Counted from the stretch's first letter, positions 1 through 63,887 are shown. The stretch is DNA of 64,000 nt from Thamnaconus septentrionalis (GCA_009823395.1 CM020505.1:1472629-1536628); one strand, 5' to 3'. Numbers and translations are program-made. The notes: generated by a model from the letters alone, not told the origin.

Positions 1-178
1 AAGTTCCATAACAAAGCACGGCTAAGCTGACGTGACTCCACACCGGTTGACCATAATAAGATCAGTGTGATACCAGCTGGAGTCCACTATCTCTGAATGA
101 GAGTCAGTGAAGGCTAAAAAAGACTTTCCTGCCTGAAACACAGTGAAGGAGAAAGACCAGCACTTCCCATCGATCACT

Positions 179-180
<2 letters not shown>

Positions 181-224
<44 letters not shown>
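181..224. repeat. (GT)22 next to the exon 60 donor
   Basis: Uninterrupted 44 nt; on the transcript it is (CA)n, starting 6 nt after the donor GT of exon 60. Confidence 0.98.
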
Positions 225-227
<3 letters not shown>

Positions 228-229
228 AC

Positions 230-50656
<50,427 letters not shown>

Positions 50657-51500
50657 GTCCCCCAACTCTCAAGTGCGCAACTCAAGGTACGAGAGAAGCT
50701 TTTCTCGAGCAAAGGAAAAATAAAAGTTCCCCCCTGCGGCCGTCGATCGACCTCTGCGGTCTGGAGTCAAAGCTGCAAAACAGTTGGAGAAGGATTTTTT
50801 TTTTAAAATAATAATAATAAAAACTAAACTAAGAGGCTGCTGTGACACACACGAGAAAAACACTCCGCGATATTTGATGCGCGTATCATATCACTGTGCC
50901 CATGTTTTAAATAAGTTGCAGGGAAAAAAAAAAAAACGTTTGCTTAAGAGAGTGAAAGCGCAAAATTGCGTGACTTTACCTTGTCTCCCGAGCAGGAGAT
51001 TCGCCTCAGACCCGAACAGAGGAGCCCCGTCGATCTTCCTCGCAGGTTACTGATGAGAAAAATTGTTCACAACGCGCAAATGCGGGGAAGCCACCGAGAG
51101 AGGGAAGAAAACTAAACTAAACTAAACAAACAAAACAAACCTTTTTGGGGAAAAAAAAAAAAAAAAAAAAAAGCTGCTCCAATCACACGCGCATCGTCGC
51201 CTGGCGGAGCGTGCTCGTGCGCAACCGGCCGTGTCTTAACTTTGCGCAGATAAGTTAGAGGAGCTGATGCATTCCAGAGGATGAGAATGGCCAAACTCTG
51301 TATCTCTGCCCCTCTGCAGCAGCGGAGCCTTTCCTCATCCGCGCTACTCTCAACTTTCTCTCACCCTCCCTCCTCCCCCTCCTCCTCCAAAAAACCCTCT
51401 GTTTTTCCTTTTCTTCATCACGATCTCGCGATACAATAAAGTATGAGCGAGTGGGGGAGGGGGGAGGGGGGAGCCAAGCCAAACTCAGCACCTTCAGCCT
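50657..51500 (-). promoter_or_regulatory. fbn1: likely 5' UTR and proximal promoter of the fibrillin gene
   Basis: The region upstream of the start codon is richer in G+C and CpG than the flanks. On the transcript strand it has a long purine-rich GGAGG tract (about 51,365-51,395), an ATTGG/CCAAT box at about 51,178-51,183, and the palindromic promoter word TCTCGCGA at 51,424-51,431. No clear TATA box stands at a fixed distance. The transcription start and any untranslated exon cannot be fixed from sequence alone. Confidence 0.4.
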
Positions 51501-51505
51501 GGGTT

Positions 51506-51537
51506 TTTATTTATTTATTTATTTATTTATTTATTTC
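51506..51537. repeat. (TTTA)n microsatellite upstream of fbn1
   Basis: Seven units; it marks the outer limit of the G+C-rich promoter region. Confidence 0.95.
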
Positions 51538-54500
51538 TTGAACTGTTTCACTGGTATCATGAGCAAGGAGAGTGAGGGGAAGTGCAAAGGTTCCAGCAGG
51601 CGTCAGGTTCTATGGAAGTCTGCACTCCGAATGAGTCTTTTAGTGCAGGGAAGTCACACATTTCTGAGTGTAAACTATTAAATAGTAATTATAGAGAATC
51701 AAAGCGCTTGTCCAAGACATACAAATTGCTTTCCCTGGAATATACTTTGTATTTTGCAATATAACGACTTTATGACTCAATAATACTTTGCATGCTGGAC
51801 ACCTGTTATTAATCCATGACATTCATTTTCTCACAACACACAGGCCTGAAGGTACCGATGGCGACCAAGAAAAACATTTGTAACGTTTTAACTTCATCCT
51901 ACCTATTTTATGTGCAACAAGCCAAAACTAACTGGATGTGGGAAATTATGTTCAGATTGCCTGCAGGTTTAGATTGTATGTTTTTACAGCTTCATGAAGA
52001 ATGACAAAATATTTGTTGGCTTCAAGCAAAACAAAGAGGATTATAAATTTCAACAAAAAAACATTGTCTTTTGAAAATCAAGTCAATTAGTATTAAGATG
52101 CACTTCAAATCTGCCAAAATTGTCAAGAACTAGTTTTACAGCTGATTAGATCATGTGGGCTGCAGTTCCCCATTTAACAGACTCGTGTTTAGCAAGAAAA
52201 AGCCTAAAAAAAAAAAATCAACTTTTTACATCGGACTCAAGTAATAATCAAAAGTCTCACGTGAATATGATGTTTAAGTCCTATAACACTTAGATTTCAT
52301 GTCAGTATTGACACTGTGCATACTGTAAGTTTGCAGGAATTTTGTCCAGTGTAGTGACAGTTTTCACACACAGGCTGATCCATGACTGCAGCCACACCCA
52401 GCAAACACAGAGCATGCATGGTCTTTCCTCTCAACTATGCTATCACTCTTAAACCAAGAGACACTTCCTGACACTGTAATCTACAACTTGGGTTTCCAGA
52501 ATAAGCTTTTTGTTGTTTTTGCTTCTTCGCTGACTGCTCTCATTTTCTTCTCATGCATTTCCAAATGCCGCCTGAGCTGCTCAAATTCACACTGGTCTTT
52601 CACTTACGCGCTTTGGCCATTGGTATTTCATGTTTTCGATTAAGATAGCTGTTGCATGACACATAAAGCATAACTTCGCATGTGCAGAAGGCTGAGACAG
52701 AAGCCAAACATTGTGTTTTTGTTGTTCCACCAGACTGCTTCAACACTCATTCTTATTTATTTGTTTTTTCTTGACATTCAGGTTCACGTATCTCCATTAT
52801 TGCTGATGCCATCTTAAATAGATGTCTGCCCGCCAGCTACATTTTCTTTAGAACTATACACTGTTGCTTTCCTACCGTGGAAAGCATTGAATGCCTCGCT
52901 GGCATTGCTGACAACACTGCACTGACTCCTGAACACCTTGCCAAAATGGTCTTTGCTTCAACAGACCTTTAGACAGCACTAGGAGCTCAGCCACACAAGG
53001 CTATTCAATGTCAATTCAATACTATATCTCTTTCTTACAGACTATGGCCTATAAGCTAACAATCATTGTGCCAATTTAGGAGGCTGCCACTTTTTTCCAT
53101 TCTGAGACCTTTCCCATTTGTCCCCCCCCCTTCTTTTTTAATAGAACTTAACTGAACCCTTAAAAACTGTCCAAAGCCTTTGCTTGCAATTTGAAAGGCT
53201 GATGTCAAAGCTCTAAAGAAATGTTCTACCATACCTCCCTATCATAGTGTGGTGGCAGAGAAAACACTGAGGTCTTTCATTTAAGTGAAGTTGCAGTGTG
53301 AAGAAATGTCAAACAAGATTAATTTAACATTGGGAAGCCTCTGCTGGGAGTTTAATGGATTGCTTTGTCACAGCCAACTGCCTGGACTTTCCATCACTCC
53401 AAAAAACAGCTGGCCATATGAAAAAATAAATGTATACGATGTAAAATAAGCCATTTGACAGATGAACCGCGTGTAAAACCTTTCTGTGCAGTGAACCCTC
53501 TGAGTTTTAAAAACGGTGCAATCATGCAGTGAAAAAATTCATTTAAAACTGTTTTGTGAGTTTAAACAGACTAAACAAAAGCTAATATACGTATATAATG
53601 TCTTAAATCAAACCTATCTTCAACAGATGAAAGACCAAGGACTGATCACACAGACAAATACTTTTGTAAACACTGGAACAGGACTTTTGCACTATGTCAG
53701 AAAAGCAGGCATTGATTTCAGAAGTTCTAAACTATTAACCACTCATAGATTTGTCACCTTGACGTTGAAGTGCAATGACAAAAAGAAGAGTGTAAACATG
53801 TACTATGTTTTTGTACAATTTACATGTCTATTTAACATTATATGGTAGCTGAGATACTGACTGTGACAGATGATTGAATCATGTCAAAGTAGTGGCACAC
53901 TGTGCAGGCACTGTGTCCTGTATGCTGTAGCAAAAAGAAAACTATACCATTTGGAAAGTAACCAAAGCTTCTTGTTCTCCTCAGTCTTCCAGAGCAGCTT
54001 GTCAGGTTCAAGGTCCACTGACAACAGTTTAAGCTGGACTTACATGAATAAAAATGCATTTTATGAGCGGCGGTTTTTGGCAAGATTGTCAGCTGCTGCT
54101 CATGTACCTGTTGGCTCACTGGAAAAGCTGTGCCTTACTGAATGGAACAAATGGATGAAATTTTTTATCTATATGCATTTATTTTTGCTGATATAGTGGC
54201 TTTTTTTGCTGCATGAACTCCAAGAAAAGACAGGATGGCAGTTCTGACAGCAGACTCAAGATATGTGCTAGTGTCTTTATAACGTTATTAAAACTGCTTT
54301 GTGTTGTTGCTCTGGTACTTGTTTGGCTGTGCTGATTTTAGTTATCAACTTTGGCAGCAGAAATGAAATAAATTTGGATATTTTTAGTTCAGAGTGGAGT
54401 GTATTTCAAGAAGAAGGTGCAGAGGAACTGAATGCTGAAGGCATCGTCGTCTTGAGGAGGTCCCTCCTTTTTAGGAAAACCCCTCTTTATTCTAATATCC

Positions 54501-55509
54501 CTGTCACCAAGGACTGGTGAGTGATTGGTGCTCTTTGCCTGCAATTAAGATCACTTATTTCTGTGAATGGTCAGAGGTGTTTGGAGAGAGAGATAGACAA
54601 GAGTGAAGAAAAACATAGAAGGTCTTGGGGTTGTGGAATGAGGCAGTACTGTGTGGGGAGAAAGGGCCACTGTTGTTTGAGTGGATTGTTTTGACAGTAA
54701 AGCAGCCTCTCCCTGGTCAACTTGAACCCTTGCCTCTCTCACTCACTGAGTTTAGCTTGAGATTGGTTTTGAAAAACAAGTGACCTGATTGTGAGGAACA
54801 CAGATGATGGTGAAATCAAAGTGGTTTTGGGTGTGTTGGTGAGAGTCAGAGACATCTTATTAGTTGTGACGCCAAGAAACTATTGATGTGGGCCATCACA
54901 TTTCTGAGGAAGTATGTACAGTGAGTGCGCATTCGCCAACTTGGAAGCCCAGTATCTAGAATTTATTGGCATCTGGCACTGTGTTTTTGCCTCGTGTATA
55001 CGCCCTAGTAAAACTCCCTGATCTCACCCTCTACTAAACTGGCTGCTGAAAACATGAAGAACCCAAAAGAACCAGTGTTTAGATTTCCGTTCTAAGCTGT
55101 GGCACAAACATGGAAGTTTCAACCTGGGTCAATTTTAGATTTCTTTGTGTACACAAATGTCCGTTTGTATTTCTAAGATGTTGCTTTATCCCTTAAAGGG
55201 ATAGCACAACATGTTGGAAAATTCACCTATTAACAAAATCTAGATGGCGATATGTGAAGGTACATTCCCTTTAATTATAATCAGTCACTATTGTTTCGAG
55301 AACCAAGGGGCAGGAATATGAGCTGCTCAGTAAACAACATGGTTGTGAATGGAACAGACTGTATAGGTCTCCCTCCCTCAAACCTCATCAAATACACAAT
55401 CTAACAACTCCAAAACATCTTAGTGGACAAGTTGTGACCTGCACATTCACTACGCTATGGTGAAGGAAAGTTGTGTTCAAGGCAAATGGATAGTCAGAAT
55501 TCTATTTCA
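51538..55509. other. upstream intergenic stretch, nothing recognised
   Basis: AT-rich sequence without an open frame that looks coding, on either strand. Confidence 0.7.
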
Positions 55510-55905
55510 GTCAACCTTCAAGTCCGAGGCCATGGTTCTCAACCGGAAAAAAGTGGTTTTCCCTCTCTGGGTCGGTGGAGAACCCCTGCCAAAGGTGGAG
55601 GAGTTCCAGTGTCTAGGGGTCTTGTTCACGAGTGAGGGAACGATGAAGCGCGAGATCAACAGGTGGATTGGTGCGGCAAAAGGAACCGAAAGGAATGAGA
55701 TTGCGGATACAAAGCGGCCAAAATGAATTTCCTCCATAGCGTGACTTGGTGCACCCTCAGGGGCAGGGTGAGAAGCTCGGTCATCCGGGAGGAGCTTGCA
55801 GTAGAGCCGCTGCTCCTCCACATTGAGATGAGCCAGGTGAGGTGGCTCGGGCATCTGTTTTGGATGCCTCCTGGACGCCTCCCTGGAGAGGTGTTGACTA
55901 CGGCA
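55510..55905 (+). pseudogene. decayed LINE reverse-transcriptase fragment
   Basis: Frame-broken pieces on the plus strand read SKSEAMVLNRKKV-like, GGEPLPKVEEFQCLGVLFTS and EREI-R-IGAA-like, then, in another frame, VRSSVIREELAVEPLLLHIE and RWLGHLFWMPPGRLPGEV. These are familiar C-terminal words of a non-LTR retrotransposon ORF2 common in teleosts. The stretch between IGAA and VRSSV is largely deleted, so the copy is dead. The clade is not certain. Confidence 0.8.
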
Positions 55906-58900
55906 AAATCACTCATTTATTCAATCTTCATAACATCGCAAGTAAAAAGAATCAGTATTGGTATTGGCAATTGGATCAATACCAAAATCCCCAGTATCGC
56001 TTAACCCAAGCTTTTAGTGTCTTACCACAGAACCATAGGCTTTGAACATCCCACTGAAACGATTCCTCACGTTTTAATATAATAATCCTTTTGTTTGATT
56101 TGTTTACCTATTTTGATGCTTCAAATGACTTTTTTCATTTATGTCATCTCTTTTAATGCTTTTAATGTACTAAATGTTCTTTTTAAAGGTACATATAAAA
56201 AAATTAAAGCTGAAACCACTATAAACCGCCATAAATTTTCCCACTCTGCAAAAACCGAGACAACTCAGAATACATGTATTTATTTTTCTGTGATTCATTA
56301 CAGAACTGTAAAATATCCCTGTTTTTTTTGCAGGCTTATATCTGTCAACTTGCCATCACGCAAGAAAATGAGCAGCATGTCAAACAGTAACAATTTCAAA
56401 GGCATTTTGAATAGATTTGCTAAGATAGAAGAACTGTGGAGGCCTGCAGGGCAGAGCTGCCTTCTGCTCCCAATCAGCAGTGAGAGGGTGTTGGGAAGCT
56501 ATCACCTCCCCATCCCTACGTCCCCATGCTGCCACCACCTTTAAGTCACAACCATTCCTTTTATTACCTATAATTTGTTTGCCATTGCCTGCATTCGACT
56601 GTGGTCTTGGTCTGAGGCAGCGTTTGCTGCTCAGGCCTGAAAGGGCTGAACTCGAGAAGCCGAAACAGCAGTGCTCGGATAAACATTCTTTTATGTAATT
56701 TAGTGTGTGTCGTGTGATTCTGAGAGCTTTTGCTCTGTTGAATGAAGTATTCCCCTGGCAACATGTGCTCCACAAAAAGCTGTGATTTACTTGATTTACT
56801 TGTCTCTCTTAATTACAAGCTGCCCAGACCTAAAGTCCCATCACAAAACAACAAGTTCTCTCAGATGTGTGTTCATAACGTATTCCAAGGCAATTTTTTA
56901 ATAGTTCAGATTGAGATTCTCTCTCCCTCTGTCTCTCTTTCTCTCTCTCTGCTCCAAACTGTGAGTGTGGAGAGACTTTCTCACACTGTGTGTTGTCTTT
57001 GGCTGCAGCATCCATGGTTCATTTCCTTTTGTCTTCTGCAGCACAACTGCTGTCAGTATTCACGTGAAATATCTCAGGAAAATGAGCTGCAGTAGAAATC
57101 AGTTTCTTCTCCTCCTCTTCATTTTTTCCTCTCCCTCACCACATGGCCTCGACCTTGTGCCGTGACATTAACTGGCCCTAGCACGTTCTGCACATGTACA
57201 GTTCACTGCAGTGGCACGTAAAGTGTAGCCATAAATAACCTCCTTGTGTATGACTGGACATTGCATCAATCCAGTTTCAGCCCGGAATAACAGGTTCTTT
57301 TCCTTTCTTTTCTTTTAAATAAGAAGGTGCAGTTGCCAAGATGAACTTTTGATCTTTTAACTAACAGCTTCGTGGAGGAGGACTGAGAATTTGACTCATC
57401 TCTGTATCTCTGTAGTCCCCTGTGCTCATATTGATTTTCTTATAAATTCTACTGAATGCCTTCTGTAATCCAATAAACCCTAAAAAATGTCACCACTGAT
57501 TATGGAAATAAGTAATTGCGTCTGGAAAAAATTCCAGTGTAAAATGCTTGGAGATCTCCCTCTCCAGATCCCTGGTGTCTTTGATATATCAAAAGTTTGT
57601 TTTCACGAGATGAATAAACACTCTTTAGTGTGCTTGCATAACTGTGCAGAGCGTTCATACACATGTGCAAGCAACGTGCAAACTGAGGTGCCAGGGTGAC
57701 AATTTGAGAGCACTTTCCAAGTGTTAGCAACAACAAAATTACCTGCACTCAGTCACTATGTGGCTTTTAAGGACTACCAATCATCAATCTACCACTGCAT
57801 CTTCTGAATCTTCTTCCTCTGTAGATTAAACGTACACATTTTATTGCTGGGCAGGTTTTGAATACTTATCAGCAATTAGGGGCCATTTATGAGCCTTAGT
57901 TTTTCATGGTGTTTTTCATGGCGTCACTACTAGCAGTAATCTTTTGTCATATGTCCTTCAGTCTCTCAATTGTTTTGTATCAGTCACCCAACCACTGCTT
58001 TGCAGTCATTGCAAAAGCAACACCAAGTACCAGTTTTTCCTATGTCTATGTGGGTTCTCCATAGTTTCTTCATCGTTCCAAACAGTTTTATGGAAGAGTG
58101 CATATTCAAAAGCTCCACTACAGTTCTGGAAACATTGCACACAACTGGGCACCGCTGAACCCTAAACGCAAGGGAATAAACTTGGCTGTGAAGGTGATGG
58201 TAAACTTATTTCGTTATTTTACCTTTCAAAACGTTCTGAAAAGGCCAAGCCAGATTGGGTTTTTTTCTTCCAGTTCTGTTCATGCTTTTATAAGCTAGTC
58301 ATGTATAAGCTCAACCATCTCTTGGGTGGAGATAAGCAGCATGTTTTTGCCCTTTTATAAAGACGATGATAAAGTGAGTGAAAGGCTGTAAATTGGGCCC
58401 AGCATTTAAACAGATTGGGGTATTTTTCAAAATGGCCTTTGATGCCTGGACATGCTTTCTGCCTTCCCTCTCCATAGGTCCAGCACAGTTAAGAAGAAGG
58501 CATGATGAACATAAAAATAACAAATTGCTGCCTTTTAATGTTGTTTTTTCTGAGGATGCTGAAGCCAGATGAGCACATAAAAAAAAACCTGGAATTTTAG
58601 GTTCTTATCAGTGGCCCTATTCAGCATTAATCCTAAACCCTCGTGCCTCACTGGAGACGACTTTACTGTACTTTAGTTTTAAATGCTGCCATGTTTTGGC
58701 ATTGATCCAACATTAACACCTGTGCCAATGATGAAAGTCAGCTCATTCATCTGAAAGTGCTCATGTCATGTGTTATCCATGCCCTGTGCTGGGACAAGAT
58801 CTATTATGGGTCTGTCCCTTTCAGTTCAAAAAGAACAGCATTTTTGGCCACAGACTAGTCTAGCCACCACGTATCTCCCTTCCATGTGTGATTTATGCAG

Positions 58901-59349
58901 AGTCAGTGTCCCCCCACACAAATCTGACCATCTTAGGGATGGAAAACATTCCCTGCCGAGTTTTCCCTGCCAGTAGTTTGCCGCCACCATCTGTAAGAGT
59001 CACTCAGCGGAGTCCCCTCCACACACTTCATGGAAATGGATTAAATCGAGAAATATATGGAGTTATAATTTTGATTTTATGACCATATGGATATTTGTAG
59101 TAGAGGGGGGTTTGATTTTGGTAAAATGCTAAACTAAAACAACAACAACAACAACAAAAAAGATGACGCAACATAGTGTTATTATGAGCTAAATGTGAAC
59201 ATTTAAAAGAAAAGGATATTTGAAATGACAAAAGCTACATTAATCTGTTACTGTTTGGCATTCCTTCTAATATAATGATAATGACTCACCAAAGTTCTTC
59301 GTAAAGATAACGTTTATTCTTCTTTGTCACCGTCGAGTAGAAAATCACA
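55906..59349. other. intergenic stretch, nothing recognised
   Basis: AT-rich; short chance frames only. One (CT)n-like patch at about 56,920-56,950. Confidence 0.7.
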
Positions 59350-59680
59350 TCATTCATTCATTTATTCATTCATTCATCTTCTATACCCGCTTATTCCAAT
59401 TCAGGGTCACGGGGGTCTGCTGGAGCCTATCCCAGCTGTCTTAGGGCGAAGGCAGGGTGACACCCTGGACAAGTCGCCAGTTCATCGCAGGGCCACATAG
59501 AAACAGACAACCATTCACACTCACATGCACACCTATGGACAATTTAGAATGTTCAATTGACCTCACATGCATGTTTTTGGAGTGTGGGAGGAAGCCGGAG
59601 AACCCGGAGAGAACCCACGCAGACACAGGGAGAACATGCAAACCCACGACCTTCTTGCTGTGAGGCGGCAGCGCTAACCA
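59350..59680 (+). mobile_element. teleost LINE/SINE-type repeat with (CATT)n end
   Basis: The stretch starts in CATTCATT repeats and continues with words typical of a very common teleost interspersed repeat: CTATACCCGCTTATTCC, CAGGGTCACGGGGGTCTG, GGAGCCTATCCCAGCT, ACATGCATGTTTTTGGAGT and GGGAGAACATGCAAAC. It ends near GCGCTAACC. I believe it is the 3' part of an L2/Maui-like element, but the family name is from memory. Confidence 0.75.
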
Positions 59681-59756
59681 AAAACTAAATTAAAATATTT
59701 TCAAATCATACCAAAATAAATATGTGTGGGCAGGGAGTGCTAATGATGTTAACAAG

Positions 59757-59965
59757 TTACCTGAATGGCTGAGCGCCACCGTGAGGGAACGGGTCCAAAG
59801 TTTCTTGATCTTCAACGGTAAACGTAACTTAGGCTAACCGCCATTTCTACCGCAGTTCTTGTCTGCGCACCCGGCCGCATGACACCTGTTCGTCTTCACT
59901 GCACTGCGCAGACAGTTGCGCACGGCGAAACCGGAAACGCAGAAACCCAATAGGCCCACCGTGCA
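59757..59965 (-). promoter_or_regulatory. promoter-like patch with possible noncoding first exon
   Basis: Within about 110 bp there are three TGCGCA half-sites of the NRF1 type (59,870-59,930), an ETS-type CCGGAA (59,932), a CCAAT word (59,946) and, on the minus strand, AAATGGCGG at about 59,837-59,846, which resembles a YY1 start-site element. Leftward on the minus strand the sequence runs into a perfect donor TTCAG|GTAACT at about 59,757. No long open frame exists. It could be an upstream untranslated exon of the fibrillin gene, the start of an unseen gene, or chance. Confidence 0.3.
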
Positions 59966-60683
59966 ACACATTCCACAACAGCAGGAATGTCCCACACAAA
60001 ATATAAAGTCATTTAAAAAAATTTATAATAATAAAAAATAGATACCGCAAAATAGCTATTAGTTACATCAACTTAACTGACGCTTGATCAATAATAATAT
60101 TATAACAAAGAAAAATACAAGTAATAATTTGACAGTTAAAATGATAATACGGTTTCAACCCATTTTTTCCATTTTCAAACCCTCTCTCTTAAACCCTAAC
60201 ATTACCAACTACCAAATAACCAACTTAATTCAAAGCTATTTTGTTGAGAGTACAAATTAAAAACAACTTATAACATTTTGAATAAAATGTATTTCCAGTC
60301 CAGATGCTTGTTTACTTTCGCTTTGGTCAAGATCTTGAAGTTAAGTTGCAACATTTACTGGAATATCTCTGTGGGAGCATGGCATTGGTCCGACCAGTTC
60401 ACCAAAACTGCAAACAGAAAATTCATCATGAGCAAGATTCAGCGAATCATCCCTGGATACGTTTGCTAGAAAGTTTTAACCTCAGCCTCAGTGTGCAGTG
60501 TGAGTCACTGGTCAAATCATGAGGGAACATGAGAGGAATGGAGAGCAAAAATGAGACCAAACACTGAAAAGAAAGGTTGGATTTGAAGTTGGCCAGCGGA
60601 GAAGTTTTGATCAAGTCTCCCACATCTGTCTGCTGCTGCCTCGTGCAAGAATCCTGGAATCCCCCACCCCCTCTTCAGCCGCA

Positions 60684-60735
60684 TGTTTCTTTCTCTCTCC
60701 CTCTCTCTCCCCCTCTCTCTCTCTCTTTCTCTCTT
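60684..60735. repeat. (CT)n tract
   Basis: Imperfect CT repeat in intergenic sequence. Confidence 0.93.
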
Positions 60736-61620
60736 ACACACACAATTTGCCACAAATGAGCACATTATTTCCTTAATTTCTTCCTTTCTCTTCTTGTTGT
60801 GTGCAAATCTGTGCTGCGACTCAAAAATTGATTCCCCAGCACCACACGGCAAGAAAACAAACATTTTGGAAGGAAGTTCCCAGTCCCGAGTGGTACAAAA
60901 GCATCGCTCTGAACCGTACATACAACATGCAATCAACCGCATGCACACACACAATCAACCCCTGCAATGGAGATTGATGGCATGAAGAACTGGCCCTGAG
61001 CAAGTTTGCAAAAAGAGCAATGATAAAAGATACGTGAGGCAAGGCAAGGATTTGGTAAAGGTGAAGACACTCCAAGGTGTGTGTGTGTGTGTGTGTTCCA
61101 AAGGCCAGCCCACAAAGCCATGGTAGCTCCAGAAAAGAGCCATCATGCTCAGCCTGACACCACGGTGGGGTAAAAGCTGGAGGGGAGGTGTGAGGCCACC
61201 ACTGCGGGGGGTTAAACATACCATCTTCGACTTCAGCCAGCAGACAGACTTCTCACTGTTCCAACCTGACGAGGGCCTGTTCAGCATCACAGCATGCCCC
61301 CCACTGGTTCCCGACCTGGGGAAACAAAACCAAAACCCATTCTGTTTCCTCATTTGAGTGTTGTTTTGTGAAGCCTTGCATCTCACATGTCTCCATTCCT
61401 GCGCTCCCTCTGGAGGCACATGAAGATTTTGGCCTGCCAGCAAGTGCTGCAATGCGACCCAGCCAAGTGGCCAAGTCCTGTTTTGTTTCCTCCCACATCT
61501 GAACTCTGCGTGACACTGATAACATTGAAACGCACAAACAATTTTATGTGCTCATATCTGGGCACCTTTTATGATTGGAGTAGTTCAATTTAGGTGGACC
61601 GGGAAAAACGTTGTCATTTG

Positions 61621-61621
<1 letters not shown>

Positions 61622-61653
<32 letters not shown>
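61622..61653. repeat. (TG)n microsatellite
   Basis: About 16 units, intergenic. A shorter (GT)n is at 61,078-61,094. Confidence 0.95.
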
Positions 61654-61655
<2 letters not shown>

Positions 61656-63676
61656 CATTTTCATCAATAATTCTAGCTTTTCAGTGTTGTGTAAATCAAT
61701 ACTCACAGTTGGATCCTTCCAACTGGATCAATTATCATTACAAAATATTAATATTTACTGTATTTTATCATTCGTTTATCATTATTATCATTATTTTAAT
61801 TACATAGCAAAGTTATTTACAGGACCTCAATCCTACCAAATCGCAGGAACTGCTTACTTGAGCTCGAGTGTGAGCAAAACTGCCATCAAGGGAGGTTGTG
61901 GGCAGAGAACAGAGCAGACCTCAGGGTGTAACAGTTAAAATGGTGTTGTGGCTGAACAAAACCCTGTGAATTGGTAAGGACCCCAAGGAAGAAACACAAT
62001 TTTTGTGCGCTGTTTTGTCAAAAGTTAGAGGAAGAATGAAAGGAAGTCCGAGTCTGACCAGACCCTGAAGTGTTGTTGAGCTGGTTTCCTTACTCACACA
62101 TTAGGTTTTGTTTTTAAGAGCGTGAATATCATATCTGTATTTTCAGTATTTTTACCATAAAGGTTGAGCTGTCTGCTCATCATTGGTTTTCCTCAAACTA
62201 GAGTCAAAGCACCAAAAGTGGGCATTTCGCCCAACGAGTTAACTGGTGTCAGCTTTTTATGTGCAACACAATAGTACAAACTTTGTCTTGGGTGAAATTA
62301 TGCCGACATGATGATGTACTTACCAAAGACAATCCCCACACTGTGTTTCATCAGCTAAGATTCCAACCTGCTTCTCATCTGAGCTTGTCACAAGTTAAAA
62401 AAGGTACTTTTTCACCTGACCATGTGACACCTTTGCATCTCCACACACAGCACAATGCACAGCACAGTATGCTGGATGAGTCTGAGAGCAGGTCAAGTAT
62501 TTAGGTTGAACATGAAACCTAAATCTTAATCAGATCCATTGCTGCACTTGGTAAAGGATTGTATGTGTTAGCCAGTCTTAATGGTGTGGGGCAACACTGT
62601 TTAGGCCATTAGAGAATGAGAATCATGATAAGATTTTACATTTAACTGAATGAAAACACAAGGGATATACAGAATTTACAAGTCCAACAATTGGATTTGT
62701 CTCACAGTGAAAGGAGTTGATGTAATACTGCAGCATTAATAAGTGCAAAATTAGTCTTGGGAATATCAGTGCAAAAAAAGTGACAAGATTATTAGTGGGG
62801 TTACATAATTCCAGTGTTAAGGGACAGCTAATGCTGTTCTTGTCATGTCATGTAACACGTGGCTAAATAGCTTGAAGAGTTTATATAAACTTTAGTTTTA
62901 CCTAAAGAACAAAGAATCCAAGATCTTTGAATTTAGGTTTGACAGCTTTCAAGCAAAGTACTGAAAATAGGTTTTCTTTTTCGAATTTTTTTGAGTGCAT
63001 AAATTATACTTTTTTTTTTTCAAAGTTCCACAGATCCACAGTGTCAACAAACCGTAAAGGATGGACACACATAGCAAAAATTCGATCACATTTATTTTTG
63101 TTTATTGGTTTATTAAAGGTAGAAACCACTATAATGTTTAAAATGTGCGTCAAGAATCCCCAAAAAGAGCCTAACAAGCAGTGAGTTGTAAGCAGTCATC
63201 AGCAGCATGTGAGTTGTGGAATCAAGTTTGGCAGAATTATCTGAGGCTCAAAGTGTCGTTTTCATGAGATACTTTCTCACTGACGACCTCCATTTGTTCT
63301 AATGTTTAACAGAAGTGCTGCTTTCCCCGTCAGCCGCGAGCGCTTCCCTGATGTCAGCCCGAAGAGCCACGCTGAGGTCGTGATTCACATGGGCGAGACC
63401 CTGCGACCGTCCCGGAGGACGCTGAGGACCACTGCAGAGAGGAGCGCATGACCGCACGGCCCCAGCACGCTGTCGTCAGTGACCTCATCAATTCCACTGC
63501 AGGCGTGAGGCTGATGAAAACTGAGTGAGGAAGTGCAACAAGTTGCAGCAAAAGCTGTAGGCCGTTTACAGCCGGTGGTTTTCAGCACCTCCACCATGGC
63601 ACTTGTTTGCAGTGAAATGAACACTTTATGTGCAGGGCTGTACAGTTTAAGAATGCAGTACAATCTTATTTATATT

Positions 63677-63682
<6 letters not shown>

Positions 63683-63762
<80 letters not shown>
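63683..63762. repeat. (GAT)n microsatellite
   Basis: About 26 perfect trinucleotide units, followed by (CATC)n to about 63,808. Confidence 0.98.
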
Positions 63763-63797
63763 CATGATTCATCCATCATTTCATCCATCCATCCATC

Positions 63798-63887
63798 CAT
63801 CCATCCAGCTATACCCACTTCCTCCAGCACCAGCCAATCCCAGCTGCAAAGGTCTGACAAGCAGGAGTAAGTGGGTATAGAAGATGG

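Larger units (their letters stand above)
59966..63682. other. intergenic stretch, no confirmed gene
   Basis: AT-rich with simple repeats. A short G+C-rich island at about 63,320-63,520 is discussed as a weak exon candidate; nothing else stands out. Confidence 0.65.

Noticed and set aside
50657..50665. Start of exon 1 at the TTG codon at 50,665
   Set aside because: In a vertebrate gene the first ATG in frame, at 50,656, is the plausible start; an in-frame TGA lies just upstream.
55723..56004. A host gene at 55.7-56.0 kb
   Set aside because: The frame contains LINE words (RWLGHLFWMPPGRLPGEV) and is broken; it is retroelement debris.
59457..59663. Plus-strand frame and a tRNA-like phrase near 59.64 kb
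   Set aside because: Both lie inside the common retroelement-type repeat; no cloverleaf can be formed that would support a tRNA gene.
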